Below, piece by piece: positions 37,764-46,808 of a stretch of DNA of 64,000 nucleotides (the first letter of the stretch is position 1; every line of letters begins with the position of its first letter). The DNA is taken from positions 434,001 through 498,000 of the forward strand of contig JACKFE010000002.1 in NCBI GenBank assembly GCA_020632635.1, read 5' to 3'. The notes below the pieces were generated by a model that saw nothing but the letters and a program-made list of their open reading frames with translations, had not been told where the DNA came from and searched no databases. Source of the stretch: Nitrospiraceae bacterium. Its GTDB lineage: Bacteria; Nitrospirota; Nitrospiria; Nitrospirales; UBA8639. The translations under genes and the position numbers were made by a program.

Positions 37764-37891
37764 GCCCATCTCCAATAATGAAAGGACGGCCTGATTGATT
37801 TTCCATATTGCGAGGGGCGGCCTGTCCCCTAGCTTCCATTCCGCAAAACAATCACCATATTATTCAACAGTTACAAATACTTACCGCACTC

Positions 37892-37921
37892 ACTATACGA
37901 ATCACTTTCCAGGGTCGTCAA
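37892..37921 (-). promoter_or_regulatory. sigma70-type promoter for the nuoF-like/ferredoxin/PTPS/folE operon
   Basis: TTGACG and TATAGT are separated by 18 bases on the minus strand, with an expected start near 37885 and a leader of ~120 bases. The spacer 37764-38013 otherwise holds no gene. Intergenic gaps in the operon are 14, 45 and 42 bases. Confidence 0.55.
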
Positions 37922-38013
37922 GCCGAAGCAGATGACCTGCCTTCTTCAAAATTGAGCATTGAGAGGAAGGGAAATGAGAAGTGACAAGGAACGAAAGACG
38001 CCCGTTGGACCGC

Positions 38014-38961
38014 TCAGGAAGCTTTTTTCAACATGTCCTCGACCTGAGCGCACAAATCTTTCACCGCCTTGGCAGAGGCATCCAGGGCAGACTTTTCCTG
38101 ATCCGTCAAGGCGTATTCTATAATAGCTTCCGCCCCACCAACCCCCAACTTGACCGGAACTCCCAGAAAAAGATTGTGATATCCGTATTCCCCCTCGCAT
38201 AACGCGGCACAGGGCAAGATTTTCTTTTGATCTTTAGTAATGGCCTCCACCATCTCCACCACCGAAGCCGCAGGCGCATAATAGGCACTTCCGGTTTTCA
38301 GGAGATTCACAATCTCCGCCCCGCCCTCCCTCGTTCGCTTGATAAGCGCATCCAACTTTTCAGGAGAAAGCCATTCATGCAGGGGCCGACCTGCCACCGT
38401 GGTATAGCGAATCAGGGGCACCATGGAATCCCCGTGTCCCCCCAAGACCATCGCATGAATATTCTCAACGGAGATTTGCAATGCCTCGGCAATAAAGGCG
38501 CGAAATCGTGCGGAATCCAGGACCCCCGCCATACCCAAAACCCGGTGCTTAGGAAATCCGCTGACCTTATGGGCCACAAAAGTCATAGCATCCAACGGAT
38601 TGGACACGAGAATGAAAATAGCCTGGGGAGAGCGGTGAGCCGTTTCTCGAACGACCGAGGACACAATCCGAGTATTGGTTTCCAACAACTCATCCCGGCT
38701 CATTCCCGGGCGTCGAGGAATACCGGAGGTAATCACCACGATATCGGAATCCTTGGTTTCTTCGTAGTGGTTCGTTCCGGTCACCAAAGAATCGTAAGAA
38801 CACACCGGTCCGGCCTCTAACAGGTCAAGCGCTTTACCTTGAGGCATGCCTTCCACAATGTCCACCAGGACCACGTCGTACCAATTCTTTTCGGCAAGCC
38901 GCTGGGCGATTGATCCTCCAACATTTCCTGCTCCCACTACGGTGACTTTTACCCGCCTCAT
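38014..38961 (-). CDS. mdh: malate dehydrogenase (LDH-like class)
   Basis: The enzyme interconverts malate and oxaloacetate with NAD in the citric acid cycle. The 315 residues show VVGAGNVGGSIAQRL (nucleotide binding), DIVEG with the NAD-selecting acid, GIPRRPGMSRDELL, VSNPLDAM, and the catalytic histidine in GGHGDSMVPL. The class is the prokaryotic LDH-like MDH. It lies at the end of a minus-strand set after the VWA protein and a 135-residue unknown. Confidence 0.95.
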   Translation of the reverse strand: MRRVKVTVVGAGNVGGSIAQRLAEKNWYDVVLVDIVEGMPQGKALDLLEAGPVCSYDSLVTGTNHYEETKDSDIVVITSGIPRRPGMSRDELLETNTRIVSSVVRETAHRSPQAIFILVSNPLDAMTFVAHKVSGFPKHRVLGMAGVLDSARFRAFIAEALQISVENIHAMVLGGHGDSMVPLIRYTTVAGRPLHEWLSPEKLDALIKRTREGGAEIVNLLKTGSAYYAPAASVVEMVEAITKDQKKILPCAALCEGEYGYHNLFLGVPVKLGVGGAEAIIEYALTDQEKSALDASAKAVKDLCAQVEDMLKKAS

Positions 38962-39006
38962 ATCCCACCTTTTCCTTTATGGAACATAAGAACCTGCTCC
39001 AAAGCA

Positions 39007-39414
39007 TTATTCCTCATGTCCCGTCCACCCTCCAACCTTAAAATTTATCGTGCAAACAAAATTTTCCCCTTCATAAAAGTTCACCTTGATCTTTTTTTTC
39101 CCATAGGTTTCCGCCAAAAAGACTTCTGGCTGATCGATGAAGGCTTGAAACGTCCCGGCTTCATAATTGCCCAACTCTACAAACGTCACAATCATCCCTG
39201 ACTTCACTTCTTGAAGCATCTTGGCCGAACAGCGGGGATAGATTTCCCAGAACTTTTGGCGAATCTCTTCCGGCGTCGGGTCCTCCCGTTCCCCATCGGC
39301 TCCTCGGTCCTTTTTGGCAAATTTGGCTTGCCGGCGGACGTAAGGATATTGATGCCCGGTGAACAGTTTGTAGAGCCAGACAGGCACGTCTGGGGGAGCA
39401 AGGGAGTCAGTCAT
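39007..39414 (-). CDS. conserved-looking cytosolic protein of unknown function
   Basis: A 135-residue protein that I do not recognise. It is charged, has no signal peptide, and contains VWLYKLFTGHQYPYVRR near the start, a KKDRGADGERED basic/acidic patch and a C-terminal strand pattern. It starts 14 bases after the stop of the large VWA protein and ends 45 bases before mdh, so the three are probably one transcript. A small partner of the VWA protein is possible but not shown. Confidence 0.65.
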   Translation of the reverse strand: MTDSLAPPDVPVWLYKLFTGHQYPYVRRQAKFAKKDRGADGEREDPTPEEIRQKFWEIYPRCSAKMLQEVKSGMIVTFVELGNYEAGTFQAFIDQPEVFLAETYGKKKIKVNFYEGENFVCTINFKVGGWTGHEE

Positions 39415-39428
39415 GACTAGTCCATCTA

Positions 39429-42400
39429 TCAGGAAGCGGTCAACCGTTGATAAATTTTGGGAAGCCGAGTGGGCAAGGAGTCGATATCATCGACCACTAA
39501 AAACCCAACCTCCCCATACATCCGTTTAACATAGTCGGTGGCAGCCTGGTCAATGGTGATACAAAAAGGATGAATTCCCTTCAGGCGTGCTTCCCTGAGG
39601 GCCATTTTCGTATCTTCCAGAGCATATTCATCCGTATAGTCGTCATCCAAGGGCTTTCCATCACTGATTAAAACCAAGAGACGGACTTTCGCGGCCTGCT
39701 CCATTAAGCGGAAAGTGGCATGCCGAATAGCCGCTCCATCGCGGTTTTGCTGACAGGGTTTGATGCCGCTGATTTTTAAGCCAACCCGCCCACCGGCTCG
39801 ATGCGCAAAATCCTTCACAACATAAAGATCGACCGATTGCCGGGACTTCCCGGAAAATCCATAGATGGCAAATTGGTCTCCCACGGCAGTCAACGCTTCG
39901 GACAGTACGAGCAGGCCTTCTTTTTCAAGATCATTCACCGTTCGCCCACCCGCCCCCAGTTGGCGGCCGGTAGACCCACTCATATCGATCAAAAACGCCA
40001 CGGCAACTTGACGATCCCGTTTTTGACGGCTGGCATAAATTTGATCGGAAGGATCGGCCCCGCGCCTCCGGTCCACCAACCAATTGACCATGGCGTCACA
40101 ATCGATCTCTTCGCCATCGGATTGTCGCCCGACCCGACGAAACGCTTCCGGCCGTATACACTCAAAATACCGCCGGATCATTTTGACTACAGGCCCATAC
40201 GTCCGAAAGGTCGTGTCCACGAATTCCGATGAGCCTTCCTTGGCTTCATGCTCGATGACTCGACACCATTGAGGCCGATAATCTCCAACGATGCCGTCCC
40301 ATTCCTGGTACACAAACCGTCCCTCGCCCAATCGTTTCCCTGGAAGCTCTCCGGCAGAGGCCGGTTCCGGCTGAAACCATTGCTGCAAAGGAGATTCTCC
40401 AAAGATGGAACTCGGACTCTTGTGTGGATCGAATTGCGATGACTTGGAGGACGAGTTTTGCTGGCTTCCCGCTCCTGTCTGTCCTCCCGCTCGACCTGGG
40501 CTGTGAGCCTGTCCCTGCTCCAAGGACGACTCCGCATCTTGTTCCTCCGATGAACCGGTAAGCCCCTGAGGGTCCATCGGACTTCGATACCCCCAATTAT
40601 CAAAAGAGCGATAATCCTCTTCCATTGTTTCAGAGGCTTCATGTGCCACACCGGCATGTTCTTCTCCGGTTTCTCCCGGAAACGGCTCTGGCTGTTCCAA
40701 TGTTTTTTTCCACTGCCCCACCCGTCGTTCTAACTCCGCATACAAATGGTCGGCTAGGACAATAGAATCATTCACCGTGGCCCGGGGATCAAGAATCGTC
40801 TGCGCGTCCTTCCAAATGGGGGCAATGACCTCTTGAAGACTCGGCTCGGATACCACGTCCTTATCCATCCCGGAAAACCTGAGCAAGAGGGCATCAAGAA
40901 CCATCTCACGGGCAGTCATTCCATGAGTCAACGACCGCAACTGGATCGCCTCTTTTACCAACGTGGAAAAGTCTTCTGCTAGGCCGGGATATTCCTGTTT
41001 CAATAAAAAATCCACTCTGGCATCTTCCAAAATTTCCCACAGATCTTTCATGAGGACCGGCTGCGCGTATCGCTGAAACAAGTCTCCCAAAGAATTCACA
41101 GGCAAGACCCGAGAGGGGGACAGCCCAGCGATACGCTGCGCCACAACCCGAGCCACATCCTGTAAAGTCTTGGAGGATATTCGATACGTTCCAAACTCTA
41201 AATGCCCGACTTCATGGGCCACCATGGCGGTGTACCATTTCCGGTTTCCCTCAAGGGTCGGCGACCGACGAATCACCAGCGGCAAATAGATCGTATGTCC
41301 CTGGTCGACCACCTGTGCCGTCGAACCCTGATGTGACGAATCCACTCCAAGCATATGCTGAAAAGACGGGGAATCTTCCCGTAACCCTTCAATACGCACA
41401 TCTTCGCCGGATAACGCCCTGGCAAATATTTTCAACGAGCGGATGACTTGACGAAGCGAGACACCGGTCATCGCCTCTTCTACCGCCTCGCATGCCTGAC
41501 GGGTTTCCAACCCAAAGAATGCACGTCCCGCCTCCGCACTGTATTCCAATGCGTCCATCCCCTGGCTAAACCAATTATCAAAAACCGTGCTGCCTTCTGG
41601 GTTGGAATACTGAATGACCTCAGGCGCTCTTCGAAAATAGGGCAACAAAGCTTCCGCATCTCGATCGGCAATTAACAATCCGAACTTCAAAACCCTGATT
41701 TTCCATTCCTCGGAGGGTAAAAGTGACAGCACTTTCGGCGCATCGGCCAAAAACAGAATGGCTTGCTCCGGGGACCGAGCTGCCAGGGCATTTCCCAAAT
41801 CAATGACCCGACTCTTCACCTCAATGTCTGGCATGTCAGAGAACAACATCGGACTGGTGCGAAAAAATTCCAACGTCCCGACGTAATCCGGCTTTCCAAG
41901 ACTATTTTGAACCATGAGTTTCATGCCAAATCCCATCCAACCTTTGGCCAACTCCAAGGGCACCGCACGTTGAATGTTCGAACATTCCCGAAAAAACTCA
42001 TTTCCTAAAACATAGTCCCAACCCGCTATCTCCAACCCCAGGTCTGCCCATTGCCGAATCTCCTCTATGCTGACGGATTCTGAAAACCCTGAGATCGCCT
42101 TCAAGAATTCATACGCACATTGAGGAGCCGTTTCCAGGGAATGGTCAGCCAGGTCCAAAACCACTTGGACCAAAACATTGGTTCTCGAGGAATTGCCCCA
42201 AAGGCCCAGAATATATGGACTTTCTTTAAAATATCGAAGTCCCAATGCACCTGAAGCCTGGGCTAGCGTAATCCCCAAATCTAACCAGGGCACCACGCTG
42301 GACATCGCCTGGTTCCGCTGCAATTCTCCCAACCCACGGATGGCCTCACCCTGTACTTTTGACGATATATCCAGCAATTCCTCAAGTAGCTCACAAACCT

Positions 42401-42503
42401 GGCTTTGCTCCTGCATTCCCGACAATCCCTCGAGGACCTCCTTAGCGGTTTTCGGATCTATGTGATCCAGGAAGAGATTTTGAAGGAGTTGTGCGGTATT
42501 CAT
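39429..42503 (-). CDS. large VWA-domain protein, NorD/CbbO-like
   Basis: About 1,024 residues from MNTAQLLQNL (an earlier in-frame start would add 22 residues). The first ~350 residues are helical repeats without a known name. A metallopeptidase-like motif HEVGHLEFGTYR is at about 427. A Gln/Ser/Gly-rich acidic region (~625-710) follows, then a C-terminal VWA domain with MIDAS motif FLIDMSGSTG near 838 and LISDGKPLDDDYTDEYA. NorD and CbbO pair with a MoxR-type AAA+ ATPase (NorQ/CbbQ) to activate enzymes; no such ATPase gene lies in the window. The target here is unknown. Confidence 0.85.
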   Translation of the reverse strand: MNTAQLLQNLFLDHIDPKTAKEVLEGLSGMQEQSQVCELLEELLDISSKVQGEAIRGLGELQRNQAMSSVVPWLDLGITLAQASGALGLRYFKESPYILGLWGNSSRTNVLVQVVLDLADHSLETAPQCAYEFLKAISGFSESVSIEEIRQWADLGLEIAGWDYVLGNEFFRECSNIQRAVPLELAKGWMGFGMKLMVQNSLGKPDYVGTLEFFRTSPMLFSDMPDIEVKSRVIDLGNALAARSPEQAILFLADAPKVLSLLPSEEWKIRVLKFGLLIADRDAEALLPYFRRAPEVIQYSNPEGSTVFDNWFSQGMDALEYSAEAGRAFFGLETRQACEAVEEAMTGVSLRQVIRSLKIFARALSGEDVRIEGLREDSPSFQHMLGVDSSHQGSTAQVVDQGHTIYLPLVIRRSPTLEGNRKWYTAMVAHEVGHLEFGTYRISSKTLQDVARVVAQRIAGLSPSRVLPVNSLGDLFQRYAQPVLMKDLWEILEDARVDFLLKQEYPGLAEDFSTLVKEAIQLRSLTHGMTAREMVLDALLLRFSGMDKDVVSEPSLQEVIAPIWKDAQTILDPRATVNDSIVLADHLYAELERRVGQWKKTLEQPEPFPGETGEEHAGVAHEASETMEEDYRSFDNWGYRSPMDPQGLTGSSEEQDAESSLEQGQAHSPGRAGGQTGAGSQQNSSSKSSQFDPHKSPSSIFGESPLQQWFQPEPASAGELPGKRLGEGRFVYQEWDGIVGDYRPQWCRVIEHEAKEGSSEFVDTTFRTYGPVVKMIRRYFECIRPEAFRRVGRQSDGEEIDCDAMVNWLVDRRRGADPSDQIYASRQKRDRQVAVAFLIDMSGSTGRQLGAGGRTVNDLEKEGLLVLSEALTAVGDQFAIYGFSGKSRQSVDLYVVKDFAHRAGGRVGLKISGIKPCQQNRDGAAIRHATFRLMEQAAKVRLLVLISDGKPLDDDYTDEYALEDTKMALREARLKGIHPFCITIDQAATDYVKRMYGEVGFLVVDDIDSLPTRLPKIYQRLTAS

Positions 42504-42703
42504 ATCATTTGCCAAAAAAATTTTACTAGTCAGAAATAACAGCCCTGCCTCGTGAGGCCCGCGGATCACAAGAAAAAAAACCTATTTCCCCGTGGCTTTT
42601 TTCAAGGGAGGCCATTATAAAATTGGGGGGTGGGGATGTAAACCAATATGATCATTGGCCCTTTCCGAAAGAAAGAAGGACTTCTCAAGCCGCCCTCATA
42701 ACC

Positions 42704-43069
42704 TCACGAAGAATGTTTCTCTAACAGGGAGGTTAATAAATGCTGAAGCTCACTCAGAGTTTTCCCTCTAATGAGCACCCGCTTATGCCGGGAACTTACT
42801 CCCGATACAATTTCTACGGCTCGTTTCGGCACATCAAGGCTTTTGGCCAGAAACTGCCCTAATTCTTCATTGGCTCTCCCGTCAATAGGTGGGGCTTGAA
42901 TTCGAATCTTGATTTCATCTCCATGGATTCCCACAAATTGAGATTTCCCTGCTCGAGGTTGCAAAAGACACCTCAACTCTATTCCGTCGAGTTTCTCAAT
43001 CACCCATGGCTCGCCATTCATTTGACCCACACCGGACATGAGCCGATAAAAAATAGCCCCTGCGTCCAT
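42704..43069 (-). CDS. DUF167 (YggU-like) protein
   Basis: A 121-residue protein with the DUF167 core: LRCLLQPRAGKSQFVG, IKIRIQAPPIDGRANEEL and VSGVSSRHKRVLI. The first ~20 residues are extra to the core, and a later start near the MNGEP methionine is possible. The function of the family is not established. About 200 bases separate it from the VWA gene; that spacer holds only a short inverted repeat CCAAT/ATTGG and no gene. Confidence 0.87.
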   Translation of the reverse strand: MDAGAIFYRLMSGVGQMNGEPWVIEKLDGIELRCLLQPRAGKSQFVGIHGDEIKIRIQAPPIDGRANEELGQFLAKSLDVPKRAVEIVSGVSSRHKRVLIRGKTLSELQHLLTSLLEKHSS

Positions 43070-43154
43070 AAACTACCAAAAACACACAGGAAATCCATTC
43101 TGAACATTAGCAAATTACCCAAACGATTCAACTATTTACCAATAAATACCGACC

Positions 43155-43183
43155 TTGACAGAAACGCAAGCAAGAGGTAGTAT
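43155..43183 (+). promoter_or_regulatory. sigma70-type promoter of bfd
   Basis: A perfect TTGACA box, a 17-base spacer and TAGTAT. The expected start is near 43190, just ahead of the Fur-like box. Confidence 0.7.
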
Positions 43184-43195
43184 TAATTTAAAATT

Positions 43196-43214
43196 GAAAA
43201 CCGTTATCATTATC
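43196..43214 (+). promoter_or_regulatory. Fur-box-like operator
   Basis: The sequence GAAAACCGTTATCATTATC agrees with the 19-base Fur consensus at 14 positions, with the right half-site ATCATTATC perfect. It sits just after the predicted transcription start, where a repressor would block it. Confidence 0.6.
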
Positions 43215-43227
43215 GAAAATTAACGCC

Positions 43228-43434
43228 ATGTACATCTGCATCTGCAAAGGAATTAAGGAATCTGACGTTAAAAAGCTTGGAGCCGCAGGCATCACTTGCC
43301 CCAAGAAATTAGCCTCTGCCCTTGAGCTGGATGATAGAAAAAACTGCTGCGGACGATGCATTAAAAATATTGGCAAATTTGTGGAATTAGCCACCGCCGA
43401 ATCTTCCAAGAATTCTTCTTCCTTGGTCACATAG
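43228..43434 (+). CDS. bfd: bacterioferritin-associated ferredoxin
   Basis: Bfd carries a [2Fe-2S] cluster and reduces iron stored in bacterioferritin so that it can be mobilised. The 68 residues have the BFD signature: CIC at residues 4-6 and CGRC about 34 residues later, with the ASALELDDRKNC segment between. A promoter plus Fur box upstream suggests induction under iron limitation. No bacterioferritin gene is in the window and no Shine-Dalgarno sequence is obvious. Confidence 0.88.
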   Translation: MYICICKGIKESDVKKLGAAGITCPKKLASALELDDRKNCCGRCIKNIGKFVELATAESSKNSSSLVT

Positions 43435-43519
43435 CGTTCTCTGATTTTGTTTTTCTCCTCTCGGCAAGAGTTTCTCCGTTCATTAGAAGTCGAACCCCGC
43501 CCATATGTTTCTCGTCCTT

Positions 43520-44308
43520 TCACGAAAGCGCCCTCAACACTCCCACACCGTTCATTCTGAGCCATAAAGCCAAGACCAGCAGACAACATAGAAGACCCAG
43601 GACCACATAATCCAGATTGAGGAATGTTTTTGGGAGAGAATTCCTTCGAATGGCGAAGGGATGAAAACCCTTTGACTCCAGACCCATGGCTAACATTTGA
43701 GTTTGCCGTAGGGCTTGCCCAATCAAAGGGACCACCAACGGTACATATTTTCGTAACCGATCCGCGATACCTCCTGCCCCCACGTCCAACCCCCGAGAGC
43801 GTTGCGCCTGGACCACGCTGACCCCTGCCCCTAACAAAATCGACACCCAGCGAAAAGCCAGACTAAAAGCAAAACTCGCCCGACTGGGCAACCCCAACCG
43901 TTCTAAGGCAAAAGCCAATTCCTCAATAGCCGTGACAGAAAGTAACCAGATGCCGGCCCAAAGCATAACCAGTAAGCGAAGGCCCATAGCTAACCCAACC
44001 ATCACCCCTTCTACCGTCACACCCACCGCATCCAGTCCAGGCACGGGAGTCTCCCCGTCGACAAAAAATGGCCAAAGGACCACCGAATAACAAAATAAGA
44101 GGGTCGTTAACACCCACATTTTTCGAACATTGGCCTGTGCACCGGAAAAGCCCAACAATCCCACGACCAATCCGAAAAGGGCCATTAAAAACAGCGGATG
44201 AGAAAAACACAAAGCCAGGAGGCATAAGCTCAGAGCCATAAGAACTTTGGTACGGCCATCTAAGGCATGCAATACCGTCCTGGGGGCCACATACAAAGAA
44301 ATATTCAT
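43520..44308 (-). CDS. ecfT: ECF transporter transmembrane (T) component
   Basis: A 262-residue membrane protein with about five to six hydrophobic segments. The coupling-helix motifs of EcfT are AQRSRGL and GLESKGF (usual A-R-G and related triplets), which contact the two ATPases. It lies 45 bases after the fused S-A-A' gene, so the four ECF parts are encoded by two adjacent genes. Confidence 0.88.
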   Translation of the reverse strand: MNISLYVAPRTVLHALDGRTKVLMALSLCLLALCFSHPLFLMALFGLVVGLLGFSGAQANVRKMWVLTTLLFCYSVVLWPFFVDGETPVPGLDAVGVTVEGVMVGLAMGLRLLVMLWAGIWLLSVTAIEELAFALERLGLPSRASFAFSLAFRWVSILLGAGVSVVQAQRSRGLDVGAGGIADRLRKYVPLVVPLIGQALRQTQMLAMGLESKGFHPFAIRRNSLPKTFLNLDYVVLGLLCCLLVLALWLRMNGVGVLRALS

Positions 44309-44353
44309 GAAATGAACACGTCCTTACATCGACATAACACCAAAGCCATCCCC

Positions 44354-46768
44354 CTACCGGGGATGTACTGGTACCGTATCAGAAGTCGTTAGTGAAGCCC
44401 GCACTTCCTCAACGGTCAGCAGTGTGTATCCCCATCGTTGACTAAATTGAGAGATCGCCGGAAGATTCAAGGAGGCCGCCTCCATCCACTGAGGATGACT
44501 GAACACGTCCCGGGGATGCCCTTCTCCCACTATCCGCCCTTCTTTCATCAAGAGACATCGCGTGGCATATTCTGCCACGAGTCGCATGGAATGAGTAATC
44601 ATCACCACCGTATGCCCATCTCGGTTCAACCCGCGAATCATCTCCATCATTCGTTCGGTTTCAAAGGCATCCAACCCCGTCGTTGGCTCATCAAACATCA
44701 CAATCCCCGGCTGACTGGCTAACACCGAGGCCACGGCGAGGCGCTGCCGTTCCCCTTTCCGCAATGAAAATGGATCCTGTGTTCGGCTTCCTTCAAAGGG
44801 GAAATTCACGGAAGCCAACGCACTTTGCACTCGAGTCTCGATCACATTTTCCGGAACTCCGAAGTTCTTGAGACTAAAGGCCACTTCATCCCACACCGTC
44901 TCCGCAAAAATTTGATGATCAGGATTTTGAAACACCAACCCGACGAGCTTCGCTAATTCATTCATAGAAGTCTGACGCGTATCTCGTCCAGACACCAATA
45001 TGCGCCCGGTCGTGGGAATCAGCAACCCGTTCATGAGTCGAGACAACGTACTCTTCCCAGACCCGTTACCCCCGAGGATAGCCACAAATTCCCCTGAATG
45101 AATCGTGAACGATACCTCGTGAAGCACCTCATGCCCATCATATCCAAAGGACACCCCTTCCACTTGGATGACCGGTTCACAACGCTCCGTCGAACTTTGG
45201 ACAACCCCCAACCGCAACTCGTCATTCAGCACCGAGAGAGAAGGGGCCAACTTGATACCCTGCTCCTCCATACACGTCCACGCCTCTTCGACCGAAATGG
45301 GCAGCGGGCCTACCCCCTTTCCTTCAAAACACGACGTTATGGGAAGAGGCCGAAGCCCCAAATCCCGCATCACCTGTGGCTGACGTAGTAACGCTTGAGG
45401 GGTGCCAGTCCAAGCTAGAGCCCCCTGATGCAACACCAACAGCCGATCAGCAAAGCCAATATTCTCATAGTCCCGTTCAGTGACCAGGAGTGCCAGGCCT
45501 TCCTCTTTGAGATGAAGCAGGATCCTCCGCAGCCGATCATAGCCCGCTGGATCCAAATCCGTTCCCGGTTCATCCAACACTAAAATCGATGGAGCTTGCG
45601 CCAACGCAGAAGCCAGGACCAAACGCTGACGCTGCCCCCCCGATAACGTCATCGGATCCCTTTCTACATTCAGGTGTAATCCAACATGAGACAGGGCCTT
45701 GGCCAATCGACGGTCAACTTCGCCTGGCGCCAAGGGCGGAACCCGATATTCCAAGGGATGCCGTAATTCTCCGTCGGCTGTCGTAGCCACCAATTGCGCA
45801 TCAAAATCCTGAAAGACCATGCCGACTCGACCGGCCTGGGCCCAGACAGGATCGTGCCCGGTCGCTCTCCCCAATACGTGTATCTGGCCTGAGACTCGAC
45901 CGGGCACCAGATGCGGAATTAATCCATTACAGGCCTGCGCAATGGTGGTCTTGCCGGAGCCACTCTGGCCCAAAAGCATCACCATCTCACCGGAATCCAC
46001 GGTAAATGAAATCTGTTGTAAAACCGGAACTTCCGCACCTGAATACTGAAATGACCAATCGGAACATTCCAAGAAGGGACGAGGATGGCCTGAGGAGGAG
46101 GGAACGGGTTCATGAGATTGATGAGGAGAACCCCGTTTTTCCTCAAGGAGAGGACCTCTATTCAAAGTGGCTCGAATATCCTCAAAGCGCAGGTGCCATC
46201 GTTCCACCCGGGGGTATAAAAATTTCAATAGCGGCGGCCCGAGGAGTAATCCCATCGCGACGTTATTAAAAAAAATAGCCGGAGCCAAAATAACAAATGG
46301 GAGCAGCCCTAATACCTCCACGCCCCACCCGATGATTCCGGCACAAACCAGTGACCCCACAAGACAGATCAGGGAATACTCCATGCCCTGTCGCCACGAC
46401 GTCACCACCGGCGGTCCCCCAGAAGACAACCAGCCAAGATGGCCCCACATCACATACGGCAGGTACCCCAAAAAAAAGTTCCCCCAAAAACCGAAAAAAC
46501 TGGCTGGCCCGAATGTTCCAAAGCAATCCCCGATCACATTGCCGATCCCGGCTCCCCAAGCTGCGGCCGGACCAAAGAGTAATGAGGCCACAATGGGTAT
46601 GGCATTGGCCGGACGCAACTCCACAAATCCCGGAATGATGGGAATACCCGCTTTGAAGGGAATCAGAATGGCCGCATAAATGGCGGCGATCTGAGCCGTC
46701 ATCACAATCAGGCGGGTGTCTTGCCAGACACTGGCCAAATCAGTCATCCACCTTCGAGGATTCCACAT
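44354..46768 (-). CDS. ECF transporter: S component fused to two ABC ATPases
   Basis: About 804 residues from the ATG at 46768 (MWNPRRW; a TTG 12 bases earlier is possible). Residues ~20-205 contain about six hydrophobic segments with RPANAIPIVASLLFGP and AGIGNVIGD, reminiscent of ECF substrate-binding (S) proteins. ATPase 1 (~235-460) has GQSGSGKTT, LSGGQRQR and LDEPGTDLD. ATPase 2 (~540-765) has GGNGSGKST, a signature reading LRKGERQR instead of LSGGQ, and FDEPTTGLD. The T component follows as a separate gene. Substrate unknown; it is encoded in line with egtB and a secreted 5'-nucleotidase. Confidence 0.87.
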   Translation of the reverse strand: MWNPRRWMTDLASVWQDTRLIVMTAQIAAIYAAILIPFKAGIPIIPGFVELRPANAIPIVASLLFGPAAAWGAGIGNVIGDCFGTFGPASFFGFWGNFFLGYLPYVMWGHLGWLSSGGPPVVTSWRQGMEYSLICLVGSLVCAGIIGWGVEVLGLLPFVILAPAIFFNNVAMGLLLGPPLLKFLYPRVERWHLRFEDIRATLNRGPLLEEKRGSPHQSHEPVPSSSGHPRPFLECSDWSFQYSGAEVPVLQQISFTVDSGEMVMLLGQSGSGKTTIAQACNGLIPHLVPGRVSGQIHVLGRATGHDPVWAQAGRVGMVFQDFDAQLVATTADGELRHPLEYRVPPLAPGEVDRRLAKALSHVGLHLNVERDPMTLSGGQRQRLVLASALAQAPSILVLDEPGTDLDPAGYDRLRRILLHLKEEGLALLVTERDYENIGFADRLLVLHQGALAWTGTPQALLRQPQVMRDLGLRPLPITSCFEGKGVGPLPISVEEAWTCMEEQGIKLAPSLSVLNDELRLGVVQSSTERCEPVIQVEGVSFGYDGHEVLHEVSFTIHSGEFVAILGGNGSGKSTLSRLMNGLLIPTTGRILVSGRDTRQTSMNELAKLVGLVFQNPDHQIFAETVWDEVAFSLKNFGVPENVIETRVQSALASVNFPFEGSRTQDPFSLRKGERQRLAVASVLASQPGIVMFDEPTTGLDAFETERMMEMIRGLNRDGHTVVMITHSMRLVAEYATRCLLMKEGRIVGEGHPRDVFSHPQWMEAASLNLPAISQFSQRWGYTLLTVEEVRASLTTSDTVPVHPR

Positions 46769-46808
46769 TGCAGAGATCAATCACATCGACAATACAGCAG
46801 AGATACGA

